DNA from: an uncultured Bacteroidota bacterium
GTDB taxonomy: Bacteria; Bacteroidota; Bacteroidia; B-17B0; Aurantibacillaceae
Reading direction: 5' to 3'
Length of the DNA stretch: 64,000 bases
Assembly (NCBI GenBank): GCA_937873155.1
Contig: CALMVZ010000034.1
Span: forward strand, 1 to 64,000
Shown here: positions 42,790 through 51,809 of the stretch, one piece after another
Layout of the letters: each line of letters opens with the position of its first letter
Numbering within the stretch: the first letter of the stretch is position 1
Translations under genes and position numbers: made by a program
The notes under the pieces: generated by a model
What the model saw: the letters and a program-made list of their open reading frames with translations, nothing else
What the model was told of the DNA's origin: nothing
Databases searched by the model: none

Positions 42790-43670
42790 AAACAACAACC
42801 AAAAATAAATTCCTTAATTATTCTTTAGTAAGAATAGTTTTAGGCTTAGTTCTTTCTTTCGCCTCATTTATTATTGCTCAGCAATTAGTGGGTAAGCTAC
42901 TTGATCTTACATCAATTGATAACAGCTTCAGAAATTTTATTAAAGGTATAATTGCGTCAGTTTTTGTTATCACCGGCTACATCCTTTTTTATAGCAAGGT
43001 TGAAAAAAGAGATATAACCGAACTTTCAAAAAAAGGGATTGTAAAGAATATAGTCTTTGGAATATTGATCGGTGCAGCAATACAAATACTAACATTATTT
43101 GTTATATCCATTCCTGGCCAACTACAAATCGTTTCTGTTAATCCTCTTTCTTTTGTAGTAACTCCATTAGCGGTGGCATTGTCTGTTGCCATTTTTGAGG
43201 AGATATTGCTTCGCGGAATCATATTTCGTATAGTGGAAGAAAAGCTGGGAAGTATTACAGCATTGTTGCTTTCAGCTTTGATCTTTGGAGGAGTTCACTC
43301 AATGAATCCCGGTAGTTCGATTATTTCATCGCTATGTACAGGCATTGTTGGTTTTATATTTGGAGCCGTGTATGTTTACAGTAGAAGCTTATGGTTGCCA
43401 ATAGCTATTCATTTTTCCTGGAACTTTGTTCAATCAGGTATTTTTGGTGCTGTCACTTCCGGTAATGAGAAAACAAGTAGCCTGTTAACCACAGAAATTT
43501 CAGGACCCGAAATAATTACCGGTGGGGCATTTGGCCCGGAAGGAACAATACAAGCGGTAATATTATGGTCGGTCGTTGCTATAATACTATCGATTCTGAT
43601 TGTTAAGCAAAACAAGTTAATTCCCTTATCATTTAAACCCGGTAAAAATCATAAATCAATACCAAAATAA
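42786..43670 (+). CDS. CPBP-family intramembrane metalloprotease
   Basis: This 294-residue protein has about eight hydrophobic segments. The CPBP (Abi/Rce1) motifs are EEILLRGIIFR (EExxxR), FGGVHS and HFSWNF, which form the putative intramembrane metal site. Family members cleave prenylated or signal-type membrane substrates in some systems. The last ~10 codons are overlapped by regulon box F, so its 3' end doubles as a promoter region for the TonB receptor. Confidence 0.87.
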   Translation: MKTTTKNKFLNYSLVRIVLGLVLSFASFIIAQQLVGKLLDLTSIDNSFRNFIKGIIASVFVITGYILFYSKVEKRDITELSKKGIVKNIVFGILIGAAIQILTLFVISIPGQLQIVSVNPLSFVVTPLAVALSVAIFEEILLRGIIFRIVEEKLGSITALLLSALIFGGVHSMNPGSSIISSLCTGIVGFIFGAVYVYSRSLWLPIAIHFSWNFVQSGIFGAVTSGNEKTSSLLTTEISGPEIITGGAFGPEGTIQAVILWSVVAIILSILIVKQNKLIPLSFKPGKNHKSIPK

Positions 43671-43705
43671 CATAAACAGCAGAGCTTCATAAAGAAGTAG
43701 CTTTG
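43642..43705 (+). promoter_or_regulatory. Regulon box F and -7 element (TonB receptor promoter)
   Basis: The box is at 43642-43677; half-sites CATAAA at 43650 and 43671. TAGCTTTG is at 43698-43705. Most of the box lies within the 3' end of the CPBP protease gene. Confidence 0.8.
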
Positions 43706-43727
43706 CTCAAACAAAAAACCCCGCAAT

Positions 43728-46040
43728 ATGAAAAATTTAATCGTAATATTAATCGTAGCCCTTAGCTCAATGAAGCTAAGCGCTCAAACTAAATTTACCT
43801 TAACAGGGAACGTAAAAGACAAAACCGGAGAAGCACTGATAGGTTCTTTGGTATTAGTTCAAGAACTAAAAGGCGTTGGTGCCGTAGCCGACATTGAAGG
43901 TAATTACCAAGTAACACTTCCAAATGGTAACTACACTATTAAAGTCACTTCAATTGGATATAAGCCTATTCTAAAAAAAGTGAACCTCAATGGAAATAAA
44001 GTACTTGATGTGATTTTAGAAGATGACACTCAAGTATTAGAGGAAGTAGTTATCACAGTAAAGAAGGAAGAAACAGTATTGGTACAAGCTGGGGTTGAAA
44101 AATTGGACATGGAACAGATCAATAAGATTCCCGTGCTTATGGGAGAAAGAGATGTTCTGAAAACAATACAACTGTTGCCCGGTGTGAAAGGCGCAGGTGA
44201 AGGTAACTCAGGTTTTTATGTAAGAGGCGGAAGTTCAGATCAGAACTTAGTTTTGTTAGATGATGCTCCGGTATACAATGCCACACATTTGTTCGGAATG
44301 TTCTCGACCTTCAATTCAGATGTGATAGACGGTGTTACTTTATATAAAGGTAACATGCCTTCAAACTACGGCGGAAGATTATCATCAGTGCTTGATATAA
44401 CAACTTTAGAAGGAAATAAAGAAAAATATCATACATCAGGAAGCATTGGTCTGATCTCTTCGAAATTAAATGTTGAAGGACCAATTGTAAAAGAAAAAGG
44501 ATCATTCATGTTAAGTGGCAGAAGAACTTACGCAGATCTGTTCTTAAAATTAGCACCGGACAAAGACTTAAGATCAAAACAACTTTATTTCTACGATCTC
44601 AATGTGAAATCGAGTTACATGATCAACGATAAGAACAGAATATTCTTTACAGGATATTATGGTCGTGACAAATTGAGATTTGATAAGAATTTTGGAATGG
44701 ATTGGGGTAATATGACAGGTACGTTGAGATGGAATAAGATCTATAGTCCAAAACTTCTTTCAAACACATCTTTCGTTTACTCAGATTACGATTATAAAAT
44801 TGAGATAAAAGTGAATGACGCGACAGTTGACCTTACATCAAAAATTAAAAGTCATACACTAAAGCATGAATACAAATATTTGTTCAACGACAATAGTAAA
44901 CTTGTATTTGGTTTATCAGCAGCAAATCATGAGTTCTTACCAGGCCAGGTAAATACAACAGATGAAAACATCATTAAGCCCGTTAAACTGCAGAAAAAAT
45001 ACGCGCTTGAGAATGCAGTGTATGTAAATCATGAGTGGAAGCCTTTAAAAAATTTAAATTTAGTATATGGGGCGCGCGTTTCAAGCTTCAGCATAAAAGG
45101 AAAGGGAGTATTTAATATATATGACCAACAAGGCAGTGTGATTTCCACCAAAACACTTCACCCTGAACAATTAGATAAAACTTACTTCAACTTTGAACCA
45201 AGATTATCTGCAAGTTTTGCGATGAACAACAGCAATTCATTAAAAGCATCTTATACAAGAAATGCACAAAATATTCACTTGCTTTCAGGATCAACATCCG
45301 AAAACCCAACGGATATCTGGTTACCGAGCAGTTACAATATTAAACCTGAGATATCGAACCAGTACGCTTTAGGTTATATGAAAACCTTGAAAAATGAAAT
45401 GTATGAGTTAAGCGCAGAAACATATTACAAGGATCTTTTTAACCAGATCGATTACAGGAATGGTGCCAGTGTATTAGCAAATGAAAGAGTGGAAGCTGAA
45501 TTGTTATACGGAATAGGCCGTGCTTATGGATTAGAATTAAGCTTAAAAAAGAAAACAGGAAAACTCACCGGTTGGATAGCCTATACTTTAGCAAAAACAG
45601 AACGTAAGATAGATGGCATCAACAATAACCAATGGTATAATGCAAAGCAGGATCGTACTCACGACATTTCAATAGTTGGAATATATGATTTCAATAAAAA
45701 ATGGTCGCTGTCAGCAACCTGGGTTTACAACACCGGCAACGCAGTAACATTTCCAACCGGTAAATACCGTATAGACGGAAAAGTAAATTATGTCTATTCT
45801 GAAAGAAACGCATCAAGAATGCCCTCTTACCATAGAATGGATGTTGGTGTAACCTGGAACAATAAAAAGACAGAAAAATTTGAATCGAGTTGGAATCTTT
45901 CCATCTACAACCTTTACGCTCGTGAGAATGCCTACCAAATTTCATTCGAACAAGATCCGAATGACGCAACAAGAACACGTGCAATGCAAACGACATTATT
46001 CAGAATCATCCCATCCATTAATTACAATTTTAAATTTTAA
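43728..46040 (+). CDS. TonB-dependent receptor with carboxypeptidase-like domain
   Basis: This 770-residue protein has a signal peptide (ending LSAQ), a carboxypeptidase-regulatory-like beta-sandwich (residues ~22-105, FTLTGNVKDKTGEALIGSL), a plug (IQLLPGVKGAGEGNSGFYVRG region, DDAPVYNATHLFG) and a ~500-residue barrel ending RIIPSINYNFKF. It imports a substrate with TonB energy. No TonB box is certain. It pairs with the DUF4249 lipoprotein 3 bp downstream and is led by box F, which suggests a metal-linked ligand. Confidence 0.92.
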   Translation: MKNLIVILIVALSSMKLSAQTKFTLTGNVKDKTGEALIGSLVLVQELKGVGAVADIEGNYQVTLPNGNYTIKVTSIGYKPILKKVNLNGNKVLDVILEDDTQVLEEVVITVKKEETVLVQAGVEKLDMEQINKIPVLMGERDVLKTIQLLPGVKGAGEGNSGFYVRGGSSDQNLVLLDDAPVYNATHLFGMFSTFNSDVIDGVTLYKGNMPSNYGGRLSSVLDITTLEGNKEKYHTSGSIGLISSKLNVEGPIVKEKGSFMLSGRRTYADLFLKLAPDKDLRSKQLYFYDLNVKSSYMINDKNRIFFTGYYGRDKLRFDKNFGMDWGNMTGTLRWNKIYSPKLLSNTSFVYSDYDYKIEIKVNDATVDLTSKIKSHTLKHEYKYLFNDNSKLVFGLSAANHEFLPGQVNTTDENIIKPVKLQKKYALENAVYVNHEWKPLKNLNLVYGARVSSFSIKGKGVFNIYDQQGSVISTKTLHPEQLDKTYFNFEPRLSASFAMNNSNSLKASYTRNAQNIHLLSGSTSENPTDIWLPSSYNIKPEISNQYALGYMKTLKNEMYELSAETYYKDLFNQIDYRNGASVLANERVEAELLYGIGRAYGLELSLKKKTGKLTGWIAYTLAKTERKIDGINNNQWYNAKQDRTHDISIVGIYDFNKKWSLSATWVYNTGNAVTFPTGKYRIDGKVNYVYSERNASRMPSYHRMDVGVTWNNKKTEKFESSWNLSIYNLYARENAYQISFEQDPNDATRTRAMQTTLFRIIPSINYNFKF

Positions 46041-46043
46041 ACC

Positions 46044-46826
46044 ATGAAAACAAAAATCATTACATCAATATTTGCAGCTTCAACATTATTTGTGGCTTGT
46101 AAAAAAGAGATCCAAATGGATCTGAAAGAAAAAGACGTAAAAGTTGTTATCGAAGGTGGCATTTCCAACAATGGTAGACCAGCTGAGATCACAATCACTA
46201 AATCAACTAATTTTAATAATAGCAATGATTTTCCGGAAGTGAGCGGCGCTGAAGTGACCATTTCTGACAATGCAGGAAATTCAGAAACTTTAGTAGAGGA
46301 CGGTGCCGGTACATATAAAGGTAAAACACTTTTAGGAACGCCCGGAAGAACTTACTATTTAAAAGTTGTTGCAAGCGAAAAAAGTTATTCGGCAATAAGC
46401 ACTATGCCACAAGTAGTACCTATTGACACCATTTTTGGTAAAAAGGAATCCTTTATGGGAGGAAATTTCTATAATGTTTATCCAATTTTTAAAGATCCTG
46501 CCGGGGTGAAGAATTATTACCGCATAATTGAATTCAAAAATGGGGTAAGGTCACCGGGTTCAGGCGTAACAAATGACATTTACTTTGATGGTAATTATAA
46601 TGTTCAACCAGTTTCTAATAAAATAGATGAAGTAAAAGAAGGTGACAAAATAGAAATTGAACTTCAATGCATAGATGAAAATATCTTTAAGCATTTTATC
46701 AGCATGGCAAATGCAAGTACGGGAAGTGCTGCTCCTGCAAATCCTGTTTCAAATATTGAAGGCGGTGCCTTAGGATACTTTTCGGCGCATACAACAAACA
46801 AGAAAGCAATAATCGTTATAAAATAA
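46044..46826 (+). CDS. DUF4249 lipoprotein
   Basis: This 260-residue protein has a lipoprotein signal (LFVACKK, Cys19) and the DUF4249 entry sequence VVIEGGISNNGRPAEITIT, followed by VSGAEVTISDN and a STMPQVVPIDTI segment. DUF4249 proteins are regularly encoded after TonB receptors of this type and probably form a surface lid or binding partner. It is cotranscribed with the receptor (3-bp gap). Confidence 0.85.
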   Translation: MKTKIITSIFAASTLFVACKKEIQMDLKEKDVKVVIEGGISNNGRPAEITITKSTNFNNSNDFPEVSGAEVTISDNAGNSETLVEDGAGTYKGKTLLGTPGRTYYLKVVASEKSYSAISTMPQVVPIDTIFGKKESFMGGNFYNVYPIFKDPAGVKNYYRIIEFKNGVRSPGSGVTNDIYFDGNYNVQPVSNKIDEVKEGDKIEIELQCIDENIFKHFISMANASTGSAAPANPVSNIEGGALGYFSAHTTNKKAIIVIK

Positions 46827-46856
46827 GGATCATTTAAACAAATAATACCAAATAAC

Positions 46857-47300
46857 ATGAAAATATTCATAAAGAATTTGACGGAATACACTTTTTACAC
46901 AAACAAGAAAATGATCGATTGTATGATAGCTAACAATGAAAAGCTGTCTGAACGAGCAATTGAATTAATGTCTCATACGCTAAGAGCCCATGAGATATGG
47001 TTAAATCGGTTAAGAAAAAATGATATATCTCTGAAAGTGTGGGAAAACATAAGTCTTAATAGACTATCGGAGTTAAATAAGGACTTATATGAACAAACCA
47101 TTGAAATAATTAACGACAAAGAGTTTGATGCAAATATTGCATATAAAAATTCAAAAGGTGAGGAATTTGTAAACAAGGTAATTGATATACTTTTTCATAT
47201 CAATAATCATAGCAACTATCACAGAGGCCAACTTAATACAGAGTTTAAAAAATCAGGTATAGAACCGGTGTTAACTGACTATATATTTTATAAACGATAA
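46857..47300 (+). CDS. DinB-family protein
   Basis: This 147-residue protein has the four-helix DinB layout with three candidate metal-binding His: one in LMSHTLRAHEIW and two in HINNHSNYHRGQL. DinB-like proteins include thiol transferases of the bacillithiol type as well as proteins of unknown activity. It lies 30 bp after the DUF4249 gene. A thiol-related role would fit the cluster, but that is inference. Confidence 0.82.
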   Translation: MKIFIKNLTEYTFYTNKKMIDCMIANNEKLSERAIELMSHTLRAHEIWLNRLRKNDISLKVWENISLNRLSELNKDLYEQTIEIINDKEFDANIAYKNSKGEEFVNKVIDILFHINNHSNYHRGQLNTEFKKSGIEPVLTDYIFYKR

Positions 47301-47335
47301 ATTAGAATTATTAGCGTAAATTTTTTCGACGACGA

Positions 47336-47415
47336 AATTTGGCCTCGGATCTTCGGATCGTGCATCATTATAAAATGATGAATACAGTTTAAGAACTGTT
47401 CGGGGCCTCCAAATT
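47336..47415 (+). ncRNA. Candidate structured RNA (three hairpins closed by a 7-bp stem)
   Basis: AATTTGG (47336) pairs with CCAAATT (47409-47415). Inside are GATC-TTCG-GATC with a C(UUCG)G-type tetraloop, CATCAT-N6-ATGATG and CAGTT-TAAG-AACTG. It ends 8 bp before the next start codon. It has no T-loop or CCA, so it is not a normal tRNA; it could be a leader element. Confidence 0.35.
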
Positions 47416-47423
47416 ATGAAGAA

Positions 47424-47636
47424 ATGAAAGTACTCTTATTTAAGACAGATGTAGTGAGCCCTGATCAAATTGAAACAATCAGGGATCAATTAAACCATTC
47501 TCTTGGTTTTAGGGAATGGAGCTTCGATCTTGAGCATCCTGACAAGATCTTCAGGATAGAGGTTTTAACCACATCAGCGGAAGAGATCATTGATTTACTC
47601 GAAAGATTAGGCGTCAATTGCACATCAATTTATTAA
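47424..47636 (+). CDS. Small HMA-fold-like protein without the CxxC site
   Basis: This 70-residue protein has a ferredoxin-like pattern: strand MKVLLFKTDVV, helix SPDQIETIRDQLNHSL, strands REWSFDLEHPDKIFRIEVL, helix AEEIIDLLERLG and final strand CTSIY. This resembles HMA domains of the phylum, but the metal loop reads TDVVSPDQ, with no Cys pair. It may bind a partner rather than metal. It precedes the thioredoxin-reductase-like gene by 28 bp. Confidence 0.6.
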   Translation: MKVLLFKTDVVSPDQIETIRDQLNHSLGFREWSFDLEHPDKIFRIEVLTTSAEEIIDLLERLGVNCTSIY

Positions 47637-47664
47637 CTTTACCGAAGTAAGTAAAAATCATAAA

Positions 47665-48573
47665 ATGAAACACTTCGATGTAATAATAATTGGTGGTAGT
47701 TATTCCGGGCTGGCAGCTGCCATGGCTTTAGGACGTGCTATTAAAAACACTTTAGTAATTGACAATATTAATCCCTGTAATAAACAAACACCCTATTCAC
47801 ATAATTTTATTACTCAAGACGGATCTCCGCCCTTAACAATTGCTGCCAAAGCAAGAGAGCAGGTTGAAAAATATCCGACCGTTTCTTTTTTGAACGACAC
47901 AGCAATTAAAGGAGATCGTATCGCAACCGGTTTCAAAATCGAGACTCAGAATGGAAATATCTTTACGGCTACAAAATTGATCTTTGCAACAGGTATTAAA
48001 GATATTCTTCCGGCAATTTCCGGGATTGAAGAATGTTGGGGGATTTCCGCTTTACATTGTCCATATTGCCATGGATACGAAGTAAAAGATCAGGCAACCG
48101 GAATAATTGGAAACGATGATAATGCATTTGATTTAACGAAGTTAATTTCAAATTGGACGCAGGATCTTACGCTTTATACAAATGGCGCGTGTAAATTATC
48201 TAATGAGCAAGTAGAGGTACTTTCAAATAACAAAATAAAAATTGATGAACGCAAAATATCGAAGTTGGATCATGTTGAGGGCCGAATTAAAGAGATTCTC
48301 TTTATAGACGGATCTATTTCTAAAGTGAAAGCAATTTACATCAAAACCTTGTTTGAACAGAGTAGTTCCATTCCGAAAAAATTGGGATGTGAAATAGATA
48401 AGGAAGGATTTTTAGTAATTAATGCTGACCGGGAAACTACTGTGGCTGATGTTTATGCATGCGGTGATAATTCTTCTCGAATGAGAACAGTAGCCAATGC
48501 GGTAGGCACAGGAACAACGGCAGGAATGTCTAGTAGTAAATCTATTATTCTTAGTAAATTTCATAAGCAATAG
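47665..48573 (+). CDS. Thioredoxin-reductase-like FAD/NAD(P) oxidoreductase
   Basis: This 302-residue protein has the FAD motif IIIGGSYSGLAAAMALG at the N-terminus, ATGIKD in the middle and the redox-active pair in HCPYCHGYE (residues ~132-140), then a final FAD motif VYACGDNSS. It resembles low-molecular-weight thioredoxin reductase-like proteins; the NADPH-binding GxGxxA motif is weak (IIGNDDNAF), so its electron donor is uncertain. GTAAAAATCATAAA directly precedes its ATG. Confidence 0.87.
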   Translation: MKHFDVIIIGGSYSGLAAAMALGRAIKNTLVIDNINPCNKQTPYSHNFITQDGSPPLTIAAKAREQVEKYPTVSFLNDTAIKGDRIATGFKIETQNGNIFTATKLIFATGIKDILPAISGIEECWGISALHCPYCHGYEVKDQATGIIGNDDNAFDLTKLISNWTQDLTLYTNGACKLSNEQVEVLSNNKIKIDERKISKLDHVEGRIKEILFIDGSISKVKAIYIKTLFEQSSSIPKKLGCEIDKEGFLVINADRETTVADVYACGDNSSRMRTVANAVGTGTTAGMSSSKSIILSKFHKQ

Positions 48574-48617
48574 TTAACTACTTCAGTCTTTACTATATTC
48601 AAGATTACTCCCAACCC

Positions 48618-48669
48618 GAACCCATTTTCAGATCCATGCCGAAAAAACCGGTGAAGCAAAAGTAAAACA
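48618..48669 (+). repeat. Dispersed repeat R1 (copy before hairpin)
   Basis: It shares GAACCCATTTTCA, a GCC-AA core and GTGAAGCAAAAGT with 56464-56538, and like that copy is followed by a terminator-type hairpin. The rest of the gap 48574-48699 shows nothing else. Confidence 0.5.
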
Positions 48670-48670
48670 A

Positions 48671-48697
48671 AAACGCCCCGGTATATCGGAGCGTTTA
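48671..48697 (-). terminator. Terminator of the FG-GAP gene
   Basis: On the minus strand AAACGCTCCG and CGGGGCGTTT pair with one mismatch and are followed by TTGTTTT. Confidence 0.65.
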
Positions 48698-48699
48698 AT

Positions 48700-51600
48700 T
48701 TATTCTTTAATTATTTTTTTCGTGGCTGAGCCTGTTCGGACAAAGTAAATTCCATTTGCATGGTTGCTGAGATCTAATTCAATAGTATCAGTTTTTAGTG
48801 GGGTGCTTAGAATTAATTCGCCAATAATATTATAAACATGAATTTGTAAACCAACCTTTGCTTTTATAATTACAACTCCGGAAGTAGGATTAGGATAAAT
48901 GATTAGTCCGGGATTTGCAACTGCTTCATCAATTCCGGTACAGGCAGAAACACTTTGTGTAAATGCTATTGAATTTGTACATGTGTTAACATCAGTCCCT
49001 ATTAAGGTATACGTACTCGTTATGGTTGGAGAGACGGATATTGATAGGCCAGATCCTCCGGGAACCCATAAATACGAATTTGCTCCGTTTGCTGTAAGCG
49101 TTGCGGATTGTCCAATACACAACATTGTATTAGAGGTTGAAGCCGTTACCGGGGGTTTTGGATGAACAGTAATAGTTTTTACACTTTGTCCGCTACAGCC
49201 TGAAGTCTGACCTGTCACTGTATAAGTTGTTGTTACAGTCGGGGAAATAGCTAATGTGCTTGTTGTTGGCCCTGTATTCCATGTATAGGAAGAAGCACCT
49301 GTAACAGTCATTATCTGAGAAACACCGGGACAAACAGGATTGCTCGCAAAAATATTCGGAGTTGGGGTTGGAATTATATTTACATTAATTCCTACAGAAC
49401 AATAACATTGGTTCAATGTATAAGTATTGGTTAAAGAATAAAATCCGGAAGTATTGATAAGGATACTGTCTGCACTGCTACCAGAAGGCGACCATGTATA
49501 TCCGGGATATGCCCCTAATTTTTTCAAGTAGAAATTCCCGCTGCCACATAAAGTTTGATTAGTGTTAGGTGAAATTCTTGGCGTCTTATTATATAAAATA
49601 CTTATATCTGACTCCGCAAAGGCATTAAATCCTGTTGATATATCAAGAGCCCCATCATTATTAAAATCAGCCAAAACACATTTTGTATTTCTTGCCAATA
49701 CTTTTAAGGAATAGGAATTAAATCCACCTGCTTTGTTATTTATGATAAGATTAATATTACTGAAAGGATCGCTATTCACTATATCCGGATAACCATCAAG
49801 GTTAATATCACCTGCCACGAGGTCGCCGCTTGATGATACAGTAGTAGTGATCGATCCGTTGAATGTGTTGTTGCCATTTCCCGAACGAATTGTTACTTGT
49901 AAATAAGGCAAAGTGCAATTGGAATGACTAGCTGCGAAATCCTTTTTACCATCAAGGTTATAATCAAATACTGTTATTCCCATGATCGTGGAATTGCATA
50001 GGGTATGAGTTGTTGGCGCAGCAAATCCTGTGCCTCCGGTATTTAATTCGGTACACACTGCGCTGCCAGGCCCTGCGTAAATAATGTCTTCAAATCCATC
50101 ACCATTAAAATCCCCATGGTCTAATCCCTGACCTCCCGAAAATGATACCATTCCCGGAACAGCAGAATAACTTAGCCCGCCGTTATTTTTAAAGACACCT
50201 TGATTAGTGATAACATCGGGATAGAGGTCGTTATTCATATCAAAGAATTTTATTTGAGAAAGAGGGCCCGCGTTAACGTGTTGTGGCGTTTGAAAGGTGA
50301 AATTTCCATTACCTCTGAGTACAGTAAGGTTCCATATACTTGCAATAAAAGTAGCACAAACAATATCTACGTTACCATCCTTATTTATATCTTTTGCTTC
50401 AATAGCTTGCATGGGTGCAGCCCCGTACTTTTGATTGAAGACAAGACTGAAGTTACCTGATCCCATATTCTGATAGACTTTAACTGAATCGCCATTTAAA
50501 GCCAGATCTATCAATCCGTCGTTATTGAAATCCGCAGCCGTGTAGCTGAAATAGCCATTATAGGTATATGGTTGCGCTTGAAAGTAAGCTGCCGCACTCA
50601 TCTTTGAACTAGTACCTAAAATAATACTGTATTCGCCGGAGGTGTATGTATATTTATTGTTACCAGTGATCACATCATTTATGCCATCGTTGTTCAGATC
50701 ATTAACCGATATTGTCTGTGGCTGGTATCCTACAGCATAACGTGTAATTACTGAATAGGAATTAGCGGCGTCTCCATTCATTACATTTAAATTATCAGCT
50801 GTGCTGTTAGTAGTGAGAATATCTTTATAACTATCGTTATTAATATCCTTGAATAACATAGAATGAACAGAACCACGTGGTAAAATTTTAAATTGAGTGA
50901 AAGATGCGCTGCCGTTGCACAGATAAATATGTCCGTTGGTTCCTGATGCGTCACAAGCAGCAAGATCAGAGATACCGTCATTATTGAAATCAAAACTTTT
51001 TATTTGTTCTACCGTATTTGGATTGGAAGTAATAACCGTTACGGGTGCGGCAAAACCGAAAGCGCCGTTTCCTGCAAGAAAATCTACGTAACCAAGGTTA
51101 ACTGTAAGTGTTGAATTGCGGCTTACCAAAAGATCTTTATTGCCATCATTATTAAAATCACCACTGGTAATACTGCCGACTGTGTACGTTAGTGCATTTA
51201 TAGTTGTTGAAAAAGTATTGTTGGTATTGTTTCTGCTTACGGCATAGGTTGCAGGATTAAAAATAGAGATACTTACAATATCCAAATAACCATCATTGTT
51301 AAAATCGTCTGCTGTAAAAGCTGACGTACCGGCAATGGTATAACTGGCTGCGAAAGTTCCGTTAGCATTATTTTTCAGATAAGTCATTCCTCCGGGACCG
51401 GAAGCCAGAATATCCAGTTTAGAATCGTTGTTAAAATCATATATATCTATTTTTTCGTAACTCACGCCGCTTGTACTGATAGTTGTTGCGGCGGCAGCAA
51501 ATAAACCATTACCCAAACCAAGCCTCCTTCTTAGAAGGCCTAAAGATGGATATACAAGATCAGTTTTGCCATCATTATCTATATCAAACGAATTAAGTCC

Positions 51601-51741
51601 TTTAGAAATATCCTGCGCTACTGCAAATGGATAAGTATAATCTGATGGTGTTGGCCCAAAACAAAAAGGTGTTGTTGATTGTGAATAAACGATTGTTAAT
51701 TCACAAAAGAACAACAAAAGTAAAATAAATATCTTTTTCAT
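48700..51741 (-). CDS. Large secreted FG-GAP/VCBS-repeat protein with T9SS type A domain
   Basis: This 1013-residue protein has a signal peptide (residues 1-20, ending VYSQ). About a dozen FG-GAP/VCBS repeats follow, each with a calcium-loop-like DFNNDGxxD or DINxDGxxD motif. Two Ig-like segments lie at ~740-930 (VCPGVSQIMTVTGASSYTW, LCIGQSATLTANGANSYLW). The T9SS type A domain is at the C-terminus (IYPNPTSGVVIIKA ... GIYFVRTGS). It is expected on the cell surface or released, as an adhesin-like propeller. Confidence 0.88.
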   Translation of the reverse strand: MKKIFILLLLFFCELTIVYSQSTTPFCFGPTPSDYTYPFAVAQDISKGLNSFDIDNDGKTDLVYPSLGLLRRRLGLGNGLFAAAATTISTSGVSYEKIDIYDFNNDSKLDILASGPGGMTYLKNNANGTFAASYTIAGTSAFTADDFNNDGYLDIVSISIFNPATYAVSRNNTNNTFSTTINALTYTVGSITSGDFNNDGNKDLLVSRNSTLTVNLGYVDFLAGNGAFGFAAPVTVITSNPNTVEQIKSFDFNNDGISDLAACDASGTNGHIYLCNGSASFTQFKILPRGSVHSMLFKDINNDSYKDILTTNSTADNLNVMNGDAANSYSVITRYAVGYQPQTISVNDLNNDGINDVITGNNKYTYTSGEYSIILGTSSKMSAAAYFQAQPYTYNGYFSYTAADFNNDGLIDLALNGDSVKVYQNMGSGNFSLVFNQKYGAAPMQAIEAKDINKDGNVDIVCATFIASIWNLTVLRGNGNFTFQTPQHVNAGPLSQIKFFDMNNDLYPDVITNQGVFKNNGGLSYSAVPGMVSFSGGQGLDHGDFNGDGFEDIIYAGPGSAVCTELNTGGTGFAAPTTHTLCNSTIMGITVFDYNLDGKKDFAASHSNCTLPYLQVTIRSGNGNNTFNGSITTTVSSSGDLVAGDINLDGYPDIVNSDPFSNINLIINNKAGGFNSYSLKVLARNTKCVLADFNNDGALDISTGFNAFAESDISILYNKTPRISPNTNQTLCGSGNFYLKKLGAYPGYTWSPSGSSADSILINTSGFYSLTNTYTLNQCYCSVGINVNIIPTPTPNIFASNPVCPGVSQIMTVTGASSYTWNTGPTTSTLAISPTVTTTYTVTGQTSGCSGQSVKTITVHPKPPVTASTSNTMLCIGQSATLTANGANSYLWVPGGSGLSISVSPTITSTYTLIGTDVNTCTNSIAFTQSVSACTGIDEAVANPGLIIYPNPTSGVVIIKAKVGLQIHVYNIIGELILSTPLKTDTIELDLSNHANGIYFVRTGSATKKIIKE

Positions 51742-51809
51742 AAGATGGCAGTTAAAAATATAAATAAATTATGAAAGATTGAAATTAGTAGTACAATACT
51801 TTCGTTCTG

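Noticed and set aside
47336-47415. A tRNA gene at the cloverleaf-like region
   Set aside because: There is no GTTCGA T loop, no proper anticodon arm of five pairs with a seven-base loop, and no CCA-type end; kept only as a candidate structured RNA.
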